Shown: positions 17,971 through 27,403, counted from the first letter of the stretch. The stretch is 64,000 nt of DNA from an uncultured Clostridia bacterium (GCA_944366945.1 CALVWJ010000008.1:17474-81473), one strand, 5' to 3'. The notes: generated from the sequence alone by a model not told the origin. Program-made: numbers and translations.

Positions 17971-18264
17971 TTATCGAAACATGCGCGAGAACAGAGAACC
18001 GCGTTCTGCAGGCGCATCCGCATATTCAAATGCCACGATCTCGCCTTCTACAATGACCTGTCCTTCATCCAGGCTGAGCTTTGTAATGCGCAATTCGTTC
18101 CCTTCGATGCGCAATTCACCGCCCTCCGTCAAAAGTTCCACTTCCTGTTCATTAAAGCTGTCCACATCTTTTACGCCCGTTACGCTGATCAGCTCCCGGT
18201 TATCGATATGGATTGAATGGGAGCGAATCCGCATCGTCCCCGTGTCGCCTGTTCTCGGATCCAT
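17971..18264 (-). CDS. yabP: Sporulation protein YabP
   Basis: This 97-residue YabP/YqfC-type protein shows HSIHIDNRELISVTGVKDVDSF and SRMFR at the C-terminus, all family features. The ATG at 18264 follows GGAGGAAAGG. The longer in-frame reading upstream contains a hairpin and is leader, not protein. It is the first gene of the leftward yabP-yabQ-divIC run. The upstream region has a CATATATA element that could be a sporulation sigma-E -10 box, which is a weak inference. Confidence 0.88.
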   Translation of the reverse strand: MDPRTGDTGTMRIRSHSIHIDNRELISVTGVKDVDSFNEQEVELLTEGGELRIEGNELRITKLSLDEGQVIVEGEIVAFEYADAPAERGSLFSRMFR

Positions 18265-18286
18265 AAGCCTTTCCTCCTTTGTCGTT

Positions 18287-18314
18287 AAACCGGCTGATAC
18301 AGCGCCGGTTTTTT
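18287..18314 (+). terminator. Terminator-like hairpin between yabP and rho
   Basis: AAACCGGC (18287-18294) pairs with GCCGGTTT (18304-18311) and is followed by a run of T on the plus strand. On the minus strand it lies in the yabP leader and lacks a T-tract. It may stop antisense transcription running from the sporulation cluster towards rho. The rest of the 305-bp yabP-rho interval holds AT-rich sequence with no gene. Confidence 0.5.
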
Positions 18315-18569
18315 CAATATATATGTGTGAAATCACTGTAAAATACCAAGATATTGTCTTGACAAGCAAGCTACCGGCCATTATATTTAATATTGAGAAC
18401 GACATAATAAACGCAACATTTTTTATAAAGATGTTTTATTTCCATTTTTAGGGGCATAATACTCATATTGTCTAAAAAATGCTGCACTTGATAGGATACA
18501 TTACTGGGTTAACAAGATGACAGAGATGTCGTCTAGATTTTTAGTGTTTTTTGCGAAAGGAGCCGCAAC

Positions 18570-20456
18570 GTGACAAGAGAACAACTTCAAGAGAAAAGCC
18601 TAAACGATCTTCGTGAGATCGCAAAACTGCAAGGCGTGAAATCCCTCACGAAATACCGTAAAGGTGAACTCATTGATATTATCATGAACGGCGGGCAGAC
18701 GGATAAAGCCGCACAGCCAAAAGATAAGGATGCCGTTGAGGAGGCTGAACCGGTACGGCAGGAGCCTCGAAAAGAGAAAGAAACGGTGCTTGAACCGCAG
18801 CTGCTACAGCATGCGGCCGAGCAACCAACTGTGGAAGAGGTACATCCCGCAAATGCCGGCAACGTATATGAGCCTCGCACGCGTTATCCGCAACAGCCGC
18901 AATATCGAGCGCCCCGACAGGAGTATCAGCAGGGCGGATATAATAACAACCGCCGCCAATACAATCAGAGCTATACGCCGCAGCAGCGCGCTTATGGTTA
19001 CAATAATCAGAATCGCGATGGGTATCAAGGCGGATATAACCGGAGGCAGGAAGGCTACCAAGGCTATCAGAACGGGGGCTACCAAGGCGGATACCGCCAG
19101 GAATACAACAATCGCAACGGGGATTATAGAGAAGCATATCGCGCGCCGCAGGAAAATTACCAGACCAGGGAACCCTATATGCCGCAATACGAAAGCGAGG
19201 AAAGCTATCGCGGCCAGAAGAATGAAGGGTATTATAACAAAGAATATGGCACCAGTAACCCTGCTGTACCCGAATTACTGGAGGGTGGGGCATGCGGAGA
19301 TTGCGAAGGCGTGCTGGAGGTATTACCAGATGGCTATGGATTCCTTCGCTCTGAAAACTATCTACCCGGCAACCGGGATGTATATGTTTCCATTGCGCAG
19401 ATCCGCCGCTTTAACTTGAAAACAGGGGATCTTGTTACGGGAAAAACCCGCCCTTCCAAAGAAGGAGAGCGGTTCCTTGCGCTTCTTTATATTACTGCCG
19501 TCAATGGCGAAGAACCCGAAAAAGCACAGGCGCGCCGGCCATTTGAAGAACTTGTCCCGATTTATCCCAACGAACGCATCACGCTGGAATCCCAGGGCCT
19601 TGGGCATGACCAAAACCTTGCGATCCGCTTAATCGACTTGATTGCGCCCATTGGCAAAGGGCAGCGGGGCATGATCGTAAGCCAGCCGAAATCGGGCAAA
19701 ACCACCCTTCTGAAAAATATCGCCCACGGGATTGCCAACAATTATCCGGACATTCACCTAATTGTGCTGCTTATCGACGAGCGGCCCGAGGAAGTCACGG
19801 ATATGCAGCGTTCCATTAAGGGGGAAGTGCTCTACTCCACGTTTGACGAGCTGCCCGAGCACCACACGCGTGTTGCGGAGATGACGCAGGAACGCGCCAT
19901 GCGCCTTGTGGAACAGGGCAAGGACGTTGTGGTTCTAATGGATTCCATCACGCGCCTGGCGCGTGCCTATAACCTCACGATCCCGGCCACAGGCAAAACG
20001 CTTTCCGGCGGCATGGATCCAGGCGCGCTCCATAAGCCCAAGCGTTTCTTTGGCGCCGCGCGCAACATCGAAAACGGCGGCAGCCTCACCATCATTGCAA
20101 CAGCGCTGATTGAAACCGGGAGCCGCATGGATGACATCGTTTACGAAGAGTTTAAAGGCACCGGCAACATGGAGATTCACCTGGATCGCAAGATGAGCGA
20201 AAAACGCATCTTCCCGGCAGTGGATATCTACAAATCCGGTACGCGCCGCGAGGAACTTTTGCTTACAAAGGAAGAGCTTGATGCGGTATTCACCATGCGC
20301 CGCACGCTGGCAGCCGGCAACCCCGCTGAGGTTACGGAGCAGATGATCAACATGCTTGATAAGACCTCCACAAATGAGGAGTTCATTCAGCGGCTGACCG
20401 CATGGAACAAGATCTATGAAAAGGATGGTTATTCCGCGGGCAAGCGCATTGGCTAA
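18570..20456 (+). CDS. rho: Transcription termination factor Rho with a long low-complexity insertion
   Basis: This hexameric RNA-dependent ATPase ends transcription of untranslated RNA. It is 628 residues, about 200 longer than E. coli Rho. Residues 1-45 are the helical N-terminal domain. Residues about 104-233 are a Tyr/Gln/Asn/Gly/Arg-rich stretch with repeats such as GYQGGYNRR and GYQGYQNGG. The RNA-binding OSB fold follows ([14 protein letters not shown]), then the ATPase with Walker [11 protein letters not shown] and the Q-loop region of the C-terminus. It starts with GTG after AAAGGAG. The insertion is likely disordered and positively charged; related inserts in other Rho proteins modulate RNA binding or condensation. 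Confidence 0.95.
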   Translation: MTREQLQEKSLNDLREIAKLQGVKSLTKYRKGELIDIIMNGGQTDKAAQPKDKDAVEEAEPVRQEPRKEKETVLEPQLLQHAAEQPTVEEVHPANAGNVYEPRTRYPQQPQYRAPRQEYQQGGYNNNRRQYNQSYTPQQRAYGYNNQNRDGYQGGYNRRQEGYQGYQNGGYQGGYRQEYNNRNGDYREAYRAPQENYQTREPYMPQYESEESYRGQKNEGYYNKEYGTSNPAVPELLEGGACGDCEGVLEVLPDGYGFLRSENYLPGNRDVYVSIAQIRRFNLKTGDLVTGKTRPSKEGERFLALLYITAVNGEEPEKAQARRPFEELVPIYPNERITLESQGLGHDQNLAIRLIDLIAPIGKGQRGMIVSQPKSGKTTLLKNIAHGIANNYPDIHLIVLLIDERPEEVTDMQRSIKGEVLYSTFDELPEHHTRVAEMTQERAMRLVEQGKDVVVLMDSITRLARAYNLTIPATGKTLSGGMDPGALHKPKRFFGAARNIENGGSLTIIATALIETGSRMDDIVYEEFKGTGNMEIHLDRKMSEKRIFPAVDIYKSGTRREELLLTKEELDAVFTMRRTLAAGNPAEVTEQMINMLDKTSTNEEFIQRLTAWNKIYEKDGYSAGKRIG

Positions 20457-20491
20457 AAACCAAAAACCCTGTGCTTTCGCAAAAATAGTGC

Positions 20492-20521
20492 TTGCATTTC
20501 ACAGCGTGGATGCGATATAAT
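20492..20521 (+). promoter_or_regulatory. Promoter of rpmE
   Basis: TTGCAT at 20492-20497 and a perfect TATAAT at 20516-20521 are separated by 18 bp. Transcription would begin around 20528, giving a leader of about 98 bases before rpmE. Confidence 0.7.
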
Positions 20522-20527
20522 ATCATC

Positions 20528-20611
20528 TGTTCGGGTGGCTTCACCCGTTGGGCGCGTATGCGCCAATGCAGCAGGAGGGCGGCTAATCGCCCTGCGCCAA
20601 GCAAATACTAT
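20528..20611 (+). ncRNA. Structured 5' leader of rpmE (possible L31 autoregulatory RNA)
   Basis: Three consecutive hairpins can be drawn: CGGGTG/CACCCG at 20532-20547, GGCGC/GCGCC around 20548-20566, and a longer GC-rich one at 20571-20597 ending just before the ribosome site GAGGGGTG (20612-20619). L31 genes of several phyla are known to carry leader RNAs that bind the protein. This one sits in the right place, but I cannot match it to a defined consensus by eye. Confidence 0.5.
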
Positions 20612-20625
20612 GAGGGGTGAAACGA

Positions 20626-20826
20626 ATGAAGAAGGATATCCATCCGGCCTATGGCGAGTGCATCGTGCGCTGTGCTTGCGGCGAGACCTTCAAGAGCGGT
20701 TCCGTAAAGGGTGAGCTCAAGGTCGAAATTTGTTCCAAGTGCCATCCGTTCTATACCGGCCGTCAGAAACTGGTAGATACGGGCGGACGTGTCGATCGCT
20801 TCAAGAAGCGTTACGGCATCAACTAA
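20626..20826 (+). CDS. rpmE: 50S ribosomal protein L31, zinc-binding form
   Basis: This 66-residue L31 has four cysteines arranged CACG and CSKCHPF, the C+ form that binds zinc. [11 protein letters not shown] at the N-terminus and [13 protein letters not shown] at the C-terminus are family signatures. The ATG at 20626 has GAGGGGTG six bases upstream; another in-frame ATG at 20617 falls inside that site. The gene is alone between its own promoter and terminator. Confidence 0.96.
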   Translation: MKKDIHPAYGECIVRCACGETFKSGSVKGELKVEICSKCHPFYTGRQKLVDTGGRVDRFKKRYGIN

Positions 20827-20834
20827 ATCAACCG

Positions 20835-20857
20835 AAGAGCGGCAGTGCCGCTCTTTT
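20835..20857 (+). terminator. Terminator of rpmE
   Basis: The stem AAGAGCGGCA / TGCCGCTCTT has a very short loop and runs directly into T5. It lies 9 bp after the rpmE stop. Confidence 0.88.
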
Positions 20858-21574
20858 TCATATTTTGGGAAACCTGGGACGAGCGGGCTTTTCGTGCATT
20901 TTAACGGATCGAGGAATGTGCATGGCAAATCGAAAAAAGTTATGAAGAATCAAGGGCATGGAATCCAGGAAACACAAGATATACGCAGTCCTTAAAAGGC
21001 AGTACCAGCTGCCTTCCCATCACAGCAGGGCTGTTGTATAGAAATGCGTACGTTTGGACTTTGCGCCAAATTCGAGAAGAAATGCACGAGCTGCAATGGC
21101 TCTGTTTTTTCGCTGCTGTTACAATACTACTTTGCAAACAACCTTTTCTTTATTTTATTAGAAAATTTTATTAAAAAGTAGCTATGGTTGCACAGATAAA
21201 AGAGGCTGTACGGAGAAGGCGCATGGATGCTTGCAAGGCTGCTGTTCTGCGCGGGAGGATTTGGGAATACCGCAAGCGTCGTGCTTCTTGTAAATATGCG
21301 GCATTGAATACTGGCGCAGGAATTTGCATATAAGCTTGAAAGGTCACTCAATCAAAAAACGTTTACAATTCCTTCAAAATTCGACGGGAAAAAGCGTGGA
21401 AAAGCCCGGCGCAGCATGATAAAATAAATAAAAGAGCTGGTTGCATTAGGGCGTAGTTCAGATTGCATATCTTTTCTTTTTAATGTGTTGTTACGATGAT
21501 AATTGAATGAAAGTGTTGTTTTGAATCAGCACATGTGTTAATTATATTCGTTTTTATAAATCGGAGAAGAAAGG
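20858..21574. other. 717 bp without a recognisable gene
   Basis: Only short frames occur here and none shows a known motif. The second half is AT-rich. No tRNA, repeat or strong hairpin was found. A promoter for the downstream radical SAM gene probably lies in the last 150 bp, but no clear -35/-10 pair stands out. Confidence 0.5.
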
Positions 21575-22684
21575 ATGGAACGAAGTATGCTTTGGTATGA
21601 AGAATTGAAAAACAATGTAACTGACATTGGCGTGCTTGCACCCAAGCTTGGCCTGGATGAGAAAGAAACAGAACGCATGCGGACGCTTTGCAAAGCGTTT
21701 CCGATGTCCGTACCGCAGTATTATCTTTCCCTTATCAATTGGGATGACCCGAAGGACCCAATTCGAAAAATGTGCATTCCAACGTTTTTTGAAACGGATC
21801 TTAGCGGCGCGTTTGATACAAGCGGCGAAGCAAGCAATACAGTTTGCGAGGGCGTGCAGCATAAGTACCGGGAGACCGCTTTGATCCTAACCACAAACCG
21901 CTGTGCCATGTATTGCCGCCATTGCTTCCGCAAACGCCTGGTTGGCTTGTCTGATGAGGAGATCGCAAGCCATTTTGATGCGGTGATCGAATACATCCGC
22001 ACGCATGAGGAGATCACCAACGCCATTCTTTCGGGCGGTGATGCGCTGATGCTGCCAACAAAAATGGTGGAGCGCTATCTGGATGCACTTTCAGCGATTG
22101 AGCATCTCGATTTGATCCGCGTTGCTACGCGCATGCCTGTTGTTTATCCCATGCGCATCATCGAGGATAAAAACCTTCTCAAGGTGCTTACGCGTTATAC
22201 GCGGCGCAAGCAGATCTATGTTGTAACCCAGTTCAACCACCCGAATGAGATGACAACACAGGCACGCGCAGCGATCCATGCGCTGCTCGAATGCGGGGTC
22301 GTGGTGAAAAACCAAACGGTGCTTTTGCGCGGCGTGAACGATTCCGCAGAAACGCTGGGGTTGCTGCTGCGAAAACTGACGGCCGCAGGCGTTGTGCCGT
22401 ATTACGTGTTCCAATGCCGCCCGGTAAGCGGCGTGAAGAATACCTTCCAGGTTCCTTTCGCCGAAGGGTATGAAATCGTGGAAAAAGCAAAATCCATGCA
22501 AAACGGGCAGGGAAAATGCTTGAAATTCTGCATGTCACATCCAGCGGGGAAAATTGAGATCGCAGGGAAGTTGGATGATGGCTCCATCGCATTCAAATTT
22601 CATCAAACGAAAGATCGAACCAATGAGGGGCGCATTTTTGTGAAAAAGCTTCCTGCTGATGCGAGCTGGCTGGGCGAGATCTAA
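21575..22684 (+). CDS. KamA-family radical SAM protein (lysine 2,3-aminomutase-like)
   Basis: This 369-residue radical SAM enzyme carries CAMYCRHCFRKR with the three cluster cysteines at residues 110, 114 and 117, in the CxxxCxxC order and the CRHCFRK context of lysine 2,3-aminomutases. LSGGDALML, KNQTVLLRGVNDS and YYVFQCRPVSG are the usual SAM/PLP-region blocks. It is shorter than classical lysine 2,3-aminomutase (about 416) because the C-terminal part is reduced, so lysine, glutamate or another amino acid may be the substrate. It stands alone, flanked by a terminator and a gene-free region. Confidence 0.8.
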   Translation: MERSMLWYEELKNNVTDIGVLAPKLGLDEKETERMRTLCKAFPMSVPQYYLSLINWDDPKDPIRKMCIPTFFETDLSGAFDTSGEASNTVCEGVQHKYRETALILTTNRCAMYCRHCFRKRLVGLSDEEIASHFDAVIEYIRTHEEITNAILSGGDALMLPTKMVERYLDALSAIEHLDLIRVATRMPVVYPMRIIEDKNLLKVLTRYTRRKQIYVVTQFNHPNEMTTQARAAIHALLECGVVVKNQTVLLRGVNDSAETLGLLLRKLTAAGVVPYYVFQCRPVSGVKNTFQVPFAEGYEIVEKAKSMQNGQGKCLKFCMSHPAGKIEIAGKLDDGSIAFKFHQTKDRTNEGRIFVKKLPADASWLGEI

Positions 22685-22714
22685 AAAAGGCATCTTAGCT
22701 GTACTGCACAGAAC

Positions 22715-22746
22715 ATTAAAAAAGTGGCATTCGCCACTTTTTTAAT
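22715..22746 (+). terminator. Bidirectional terminator
   Basis: The stem ATTAAAAAAGTGGC pairs with GCCACTTTTTTAAT around a 4-5-base loop. T6 follows on the plus strand and on the minus strand. It separates the radical SAM gene from the convergent phosphomutase. Confidence 0.9.
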
Positions 22747-22836
22747 GCATAGAGCATATATTTCCATATTGGATGCCATAGGGGCTAAACCCGCATGCAC
22801 ATAAGACGAGATTTGGCTATGACGCAAACGGGCTGC

Positions 22837-24342
22837 TTAGCCTGTAAAAGAAGCAAGGCTGGAAGAATCCAGCTGCCCAAAGCGTGCCAGGAAACCGCAG
22901 AGCGCCGAAGCGATCTGTTTTGCGCCACCTGTGCGGTCGCTTTCGATGTTGAGCGGCATAAGCGGCTCGTGGAGCGACAGGCGAAGCAGAAACCAGCCAT
23001 CACCATAAGCGGGAGCAAGGGTTACGCGCACGCCTTCATAGTTTGGCTCAGCCAGCGTCCAGCCGGGCTGCGTGGCTGCATATTCCTTGAGCGCCGAGAT
23101 GATTCCATTCCCGTAGTCGGCAAACGCCTCCGCTTGAAGCGGCATGCGGAATTCAAAGCTTTCTTTCGGCTCTTTTAGATCGGCAAGCAGCGCTTCCAGC
23201 GTGCGGCCCTCCTGGCGTGCCCGTGCAAGCTCAATGAGGAGCTTTACCATCAAGTATGCACCATCGTCGAGGAAATAGTTTTCCTGCAATGCCCCGTGCC
23301 CCGAGGTCTCAATGGCAAGCTGCGCATCCTGCCCGGCAGCGCAAAGCCGCTGTGCCTCATTGATAACGTTGCGGTAGCCGCGCCGGAAGCGCCGGTGGAT
23401 GCCGCCGTGCGCGGCAATGAATGCGGCAAGGCCGGTTGAGGTGATGGAATCGGTCACGATCGTGGTGCCGGGATGTTCCCGCAGCAGGATAGCGGAAAGA
23501 ATGGCGATTAGCCGGTTGCGGTTGAGCTCGCTGCCATCGGCAAGCACTGCACCTGCGCGGTCCACATCCGTGTCGAAAAGAATGCCAAAATCCGCTTTGT
23601 TCGCAAGAACCGCAGCGCGGATGGAATCCATGGCTGCAGCGTTTTCCGGGTTTGGCGCATGGTTTGGGAAGCGGCCATCGGGTGTAAGGAACTGGCTCCC
23701 TGCCATGTCTGCACCAAGCGGCGCAAGCACCGAATCCGCAAAGAAGCCGCCTGCGCCATTGCCGGCATCCACGAGGATCTTAAGCCCGCAAAGCGGACGT
23801 TCCAACCCGGTTGCAGCTTGAATCTTTTGCCGGAGCATTGCTGCATAAGCTGGCAGGAAATCAGCCTGTGCGAATGCGCCCGCCGCATCCTGGGGGAAAG
23901 CGCCGGTGCCGGCGCAACTGAGTATTTCTGCAATATCCTGCTTTTCCAAACCACCGCCAGAAGTGAAAAATTTGAATCCGTTGCGTTCAAATGGAAGGTG
24001 GCTTGCAGTGATCATGACCGCGCCGTCAAATTCCCAGCCTTTGAGTACTGTGGACATAAACATGGCGGGCGTGGTGCAAAGCCCGAAATCCGTAACATCC
24101 ATCCCGGCAGCGCGCAAGCCCTCTGCAAGCCATGCGGAAAGCTGTTCGCCCGAAAGCCGGGAGTCCCTGCCAATCGATACGCGTTTTGCCGCATTTCCAA
24201 GGCGGTTACGCAGCCATGCCGCGAATGCGCCGCCAATGGCCCGCGCAGCCTCCTCGGTCAAATCGACTGGCTTGCCGCCCTCCGTTGCGATGGCAACGCC
24301 GCGAATATCGCTTCCATTCTGGAGCTTTTTATAATCGGGCAT
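22837..24342 (-). CDS. Phosphomannomutase/phosphoglucomutase
   Basis: This 501-residue alpha-D-phosphohexomutase interconverts hexose 1- and 6-phosphates through a phosphoserine. The phosphoserine loop TASHLPFERNG lies near residue 113, the metal-binding DTDVDRAG near residue 258, and a sugar-binding ETSGHGA near 345, giving the four-domain order of the family. The initial NGSDIRGVA is the usual phosphate-loop start. It has a GGAGG site. The exact sugar is unknown. It is a single gene, with the following genes separated by more than 100 bp. Confidence 0.88.
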   Translation of the reverse strand: MPDYKKLQNGSDIRGVAIATEGGKPVDLTEEAARAIGGAFAAWLRNRLGNAAKRVSIGRDSRLSGEQLSAWLAEGLRAAGMDVTDFGLCTTPAMFMSTVLKGWEFDGAVMITASHLPFERNGFKFFTSGGGLEKQDIAEILSCAGTGAFPQDAAGAFAQADFLPAYAAMLRQKIQAATGLERPLCGLKILVDAGNGAGGFFADSVLAPLGADMAGSQFLTPDGRFPNHAPNPENAAAMDSIRAAVLANKADFGILFDTDVDRAGAVLADGSELNRNRLIAILSAILLREHPGTTIVTDSITSTGLAAFIAAHGGIHRRFRRGYRNVINEAQRLCAAGQDAQLAIETSGHGALQENYFLDDGAYLMVKLLIELARARQEGRTLEALLADLKEPKESFEFRMPLQAEAFADYGNGIISALKEYAATQPGWTLAEPNYEGVRVTLAPAYGDGWFLLRLSLHEPLMPLNIESDRTGGAKQIASALCGFLARFGQLDSSSLASFTG

Positions 24343-24466
24343 ATGAGAAATCCTCCTGTGCTACAAAGCTTGCCTTTATCGTGTATATGGTACAGCAAAA
24401 CCGGGGAGAAGTAAACAGGCTTTGAGCTTAGCGGCAAAGGCGTCAGCGTTGAAAAATGGCGTAGCC

Positions 24467-25279
24467 TTAGCGTGCATGCGCATTGGGAACGTTGAGCCAT
24501 TTGCGCTGTGCCCTATGCCAGCGCCAATAAACCGCTGCAGCCACCCATGGCGGAGGAAGTATTTTTCCAAGCACGGAGAGCATGCGGTTTAAAACGCCCG
24601 GAATGTAACAGCGTTTGCCGTGCAGGGCATGATCCAGGGCCTTGCGTGCAACGACCTCAAGCGGGTTGGTAGTGAGCGTTCCCCAGATTCCCTGCGCTGC
24701 GATGGCGGCTGCTGAAGCATCGTTGGTCACCATACCACCGGGGCAGAGCACAAGCACGTTTGCATTCTGCCCCTTCAGTTCTTGACGCAGGGCGGTAGCA
24801 AAATCGAGCAGGAAGCGCTTGGGTGCCGCATAGGTAGCCTTGAGCGGCATGGGGAACATGGAGGCAAGGCTTGAAACAAACAGCGTTACAAAGCGCCGGC
24901 CCTGCCTGCGCCGATGCAAAATGGCATGCGTGATGCGCAGTGTGGCGGCATCATTGAGCGCTATGATTTGAACGATCTTTTCCCGTTCGCGGCTGAGGAA
25001 ACTGCCTTCAAAATCCGTGCCTGCAATGTTGAGCAGCATGTCGAATTTAAGGCCGTTGCGGTCGAGAAAACAGAGCATTGCATCCACGCTGCCGCCGTCG
25101 GTAAGGTCGCATGCTTTTGCAACAACCGTTGTTCTAAACCGGCGCTCCAGCCCTGCTTTGATACAGAGCAACGCCTGTTCATCCAAGTCGGTCAAGAACA
25201 GATGGTATCCTCTGCGCGCGCATTCAACCGCCATTGCGCGGCCCAGCCCGCCGGCAGCGCCCATAATCATCACGTTCAT
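24467..25279 (-). CDS. Short-chain dehydrogenase/reductase
   Basis: This 270-residue classical SDR begins NVMIMGAAGGLGRAMA with the glycine-rich NAD(P) loop. It shows NIAG near residue 88 and the YAAPK form of the catalytic YxxxK near residue 157, followed by CPGGMVTND. The C-terminal part has a basic hydrophobic tail. The ATG at 25279 has GGGAGG upstream and overlaps the stop of the other SDR gene. It may act on a lipid or ketone substrate, which the sequence does not reveal. Confidence 0.82.
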   Translation of the reverse strand: MNVMIMGAAGGLGRAMAVECARRGYHLFLTDLDEQALLCIKAGLERRFRTTVVAKACDLTDGGSVDAMLCFLDRNGLKFDMLLNIAGTDFEGSFLSREREKIVQIIALNDAATLRITHAILHRRRQGRRFVTLFVSSLASMFPMPLKATYAAPKRFLLDFATALRQELKGQNANVLVLCPGGMVTNDASAAAIAAQGIWGTLTTNPLEVVARKALDHALHGKRCYIPGVLNRMLSVLGKILPPPWVAAAVYWRWHRAQRKWLNVPNAHAR

Positions 25280-26130
25280 GCCCGAACCTCCCCATACGTT
25301 ATGCCGCAGAGCTGCTCGCTCAAGATGAACAGGCGTTCTGCCTGCTCTTTGCCCACTGCGGAGCTGTAGGGCTTTTCGCGGCATAGGGCGTAATATAAAC
25401 CCGGGGGATGTTCCTGCGCGCGGCAAAGAAAATCAAATGTTTGCGCGGGGATGGCAGGCGGGACGCCAAAGGGCTTGCGGAAACGCCATGCAAAACGCAC
25501 GATGCCTTGCTCTTTGGTGCCGATATCCGTGTTTACAAGCCCGGGATCCACCACGTATGCGCGGATGCCATGTGCAGCATAGCGGTCGTTCAATGCCTGG
25601 GCAAACAGGAGATTGCATAGCTTGGATTGCTTGTAGGCCCTAAGCGGATGATAGTTCCGGCTGAGCATCACATCCTGCCAATATACTTTCGCGCCCTTAT
25701 GAGATTGGCTGCCGGTCATGATCACCCGGCCGCCTGCGTGCAGGAGAAAAGGAAGAAGCGTGTATGTGAGCAGAAAACCCGCGAGATGATTGAGCGCAAA
25801 TTGCTGCTCATAGCCATCCTCCGTGGTTCTATACCAGCTTCTGGCACAGCCTGCGTTGTTGATAAGCGCAAAAAGCCGGCCGTCGCTGTTTCCTTCTAAA
25901 TCATGGGCGAGCAGCGCACCAAGCCGCAGCACCTCGCGCCGCTGCATCAAATCCGCAGCGTAAAAATGGATGGGCGCATCCGGCACCGAGCTTAGGATGC
26001 TTTGCTTTGCCTGCGCGCAGTGCGCTTCGGTACGCCCAACGCCGATGATGCGCATGCCGTGCTGCGCGAGAAGGCGCGCTGTTTCCAACCCAATGCCGGA
26101 GGTTGCCCCGGTCACTATAACGGTTTGCAT
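25276..26130 (-). CDS. Short-chain dehydrogenase (retinol dehydrogenase/WWOX-like)
   Basis: This 284-residue SDR has TVIVTGATSGIGLETA for cofactor binding, INNAG near residue 91, an active Ser in MTGSQSHKG and YKQSK as the YxxxK motif, then VVDPGLVNTDIG. This pattern resembles the retinol dehydrogenase-like SDR subgroup. Its stop overlaps the start of the second SDR by 4 bp, so the two are translated together and may work on the same pathway. The substrate is unknown. Confidence 0.82.
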   Translation of the reverse strand: MQTVIVTGATSGIGLETARLLAQHGMRIIGVGRTEAHCAQAKQSILSSVPDAPIHFYAADLMQRREVLRLGALLAHDLEGNSDGRLFALINNAGCARSWYRTTEDGYEQQFALNHLAGFLLTYTLLPFLLHAGGRVIMTGSQSHKGAKVYWQDVMLSRNYHPLRAYKQSKLCNLLFAQALNDRYAAHGIRAYVVDPGLVNTDIGTKEQGIVRFAWRFRKPFGVPPAIPAQTFDFLCRAQEHPPGLYYALCREKPYSSAVGKEQAERLFILSEQLCGITYGEVRA

Positions 26131-26148
26131 GGTTTGCTCCTTTTTAGG

Positions 26149-26874
26149 TTACGCCGCATAGCCAAACCAGCCCCAGGCGTGCCAGAATTCCAGACAGCCG
26201 GAGGTGATCATGGCGAGCAAGATTGCCCAGATCGTAAGCACCGCAAATGCGCAAAGCGCAACCAGCGCCACACGGCGCAGACGCCGGCGGGCCTTTGGCG
26301 GGAAATTTGGGCTGGCGGCGAGCGGAGGCAGCACCGGGCCGCCGGCTGCGGCAGACAGCGTGTTGCGGTGAAACCTGCCGTAGACGCGGATGAGCTGGCG
26401 GAAGAATGCCGTGAAATAAACGCAGCCAACCGACATGAGCACACAAAGCGTTACCATCGCAGCGCTGAAAACAGTTGCAACCCCATACGGCATGGGTACA
26501 ATGGCCTGCCATGTGCCAAGCTTGCCCAGCAAGCCGGCTGCCACCGCCAAGCTACCAAACGAGCATGCAGCGAGCACTGCATCCCAGGCTGCAAGGAGGA
26601 TGAAAAACACCCCCGCCCAAAACCCGGTAAAACAGAGCCGGGCTATCGCACCGACGCGTTTCCCGGCTGGCGCCTTTTTGGGTGCATCGCCGCAAAATTG
26701 CGCTGCGAGCTGGAGTGGATCGCCCAGCTTTGCCGCAATTTCCGCTTCGCAGAACCCATCGGCCATCTTGAACGCAAAGTGCTGTTCATATTCATCGATG
26801 ATTTCCGAAATGTCCTCTATGCCGTTGCGTTTGAGCGCATTGGTTAGTCTTTCCATGAATTCATGCTTTGTCAT
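26149..26874 (-). CDS. DUF1700 family membrane protein
   Basis: This 241-residue protein has a DUF1700 N-terminus (MTKHEFMERLTNALKR with EIIDEYEQHF) followed by about four hydrophobic membrane segments and a basic linker. DUF1700 proteins are commonly encoded next to a PadR regulator, and here the start overlaps the padR 3' end by 14 bp. The conserved N-terminal domain is cytoplasmic and may sense or scaffold; no enzymatic motif is visible. Confidence 0.82.
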   Translation of the reverse strand: MTKHEFMERLTNALKRNGIEDISEIIDEYEQHFAFKMADGFCEAEIAAKLGDPLQLAAQFCGDAPKKAPAGKRVGAIARLCFTGFWAGVFFILLAAWDAVLAACSFGSLAVAAGLLGKLGTWQAIVPMPYGVATVFSAAMVTLCVLMSVGCVYFTAFFRQLIRVYGRFHRNTLSAAAGGPVLPPLAASPNFPPKARRRLRRVALVALCAFAVLTIWAILLAMITSGCLEFWHAWGWFGYAA

Positions 26875-27187
26875 CTGGCTGATCCTCCAATAATGTCCGT
26901 ATCGCTTGCGCAAATTGCAGATATTCTGCCCTGTCGCGCTCGTATATCTCTCTGCCGAGTTTTGTGATGGAATAATATTTCCGCGGCGGCCCGCCGCTTT
27001 CTTCCTGCAAATAGGTTGTGAGCAGGCCATCGCTTTTCAGCTTCCTTAAAATGGGGTAAACGGTGCCGTCAGCAATGTCGATCCGCTTGGATAGGGAATC
27101 GGAGATCTCGTACCCATAACAATCTCGCTGTTTTAGCAGCGACAATACGCAAAGCTCGAGCACCCCTTTTTTATATTGCGCGTTCAC
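26861..27187 (-). CDS. PadR-family transcriptional regulator
   Basis: This 108-residue winged-helix regulator shows KGVLELCVLSLLKQRDCYGYEI, quoted here as the LCVLSLL and CYGYEI blocks, then DGTVYPILRKLKSDGLL and GGPPRKYYSIT, the PadR signature including the wing. The start is a GTG preceded by a GGGGG site. It heads a short operon with DUF1700 and has its own strong promoter. It probably represses this promoter, and a dyad overlaps the -10 element. Confidence 0.88.
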   Translation of the reverse strand: MNAQYKKGVLELCVLSLLKQRDCYGYEISDSLSKRIDIADGTVYPILRKLKSDGLLTTYLQEESGGPPRKYYSITKLGREIYERDRAEYLQFAQAIRTLLEDQPDDKA

Positions 27188-27226
27188 ATGCAGCCCCCTT
27201 TGCCCAAGTTTGATATATGCTATAAA

Positions 27227-27265
27227 ATACTATTAGATTATATTCAGTAGTATACGAAATGTCAA
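27227..27265 (-). promoter_or_regulatory. padR promoter with an overlapping palindromic operator
   Basis: On the minus strand, TTGACA (27265-27260) and TATAAT (27242-27237) are 17 bp apart, a consensus-quality promoter. The inverted repeat ATACTA (27227-27232) / TAGTAT (27248-27253) spans the -10 box. This geometry suits autorepression by the dimeric PadR protein; binding is an inference. Confidence 0.75.
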
Positions 27266-27403
27266 GAGGGATCTGCATCCCAAATAGCGGCAGGGATCCA
27301 GCGCATGTTATGCTGCAAAGGCAGCTTGCTCGAAATGGAAGATACAAGCAATCCTTAGGGCAATGGCCTGGACGCTCAAGAAACAACATTTATCCCAAAC
27401 CGC

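Noticed and set aside
18879..19269. Repetitive DNA in rho as a possible CRISPR or mobile repeat
   Set aside because: The repeats are in frame and encode the Gln/Asn/Tyr/Gly-rich insertion of Rho.
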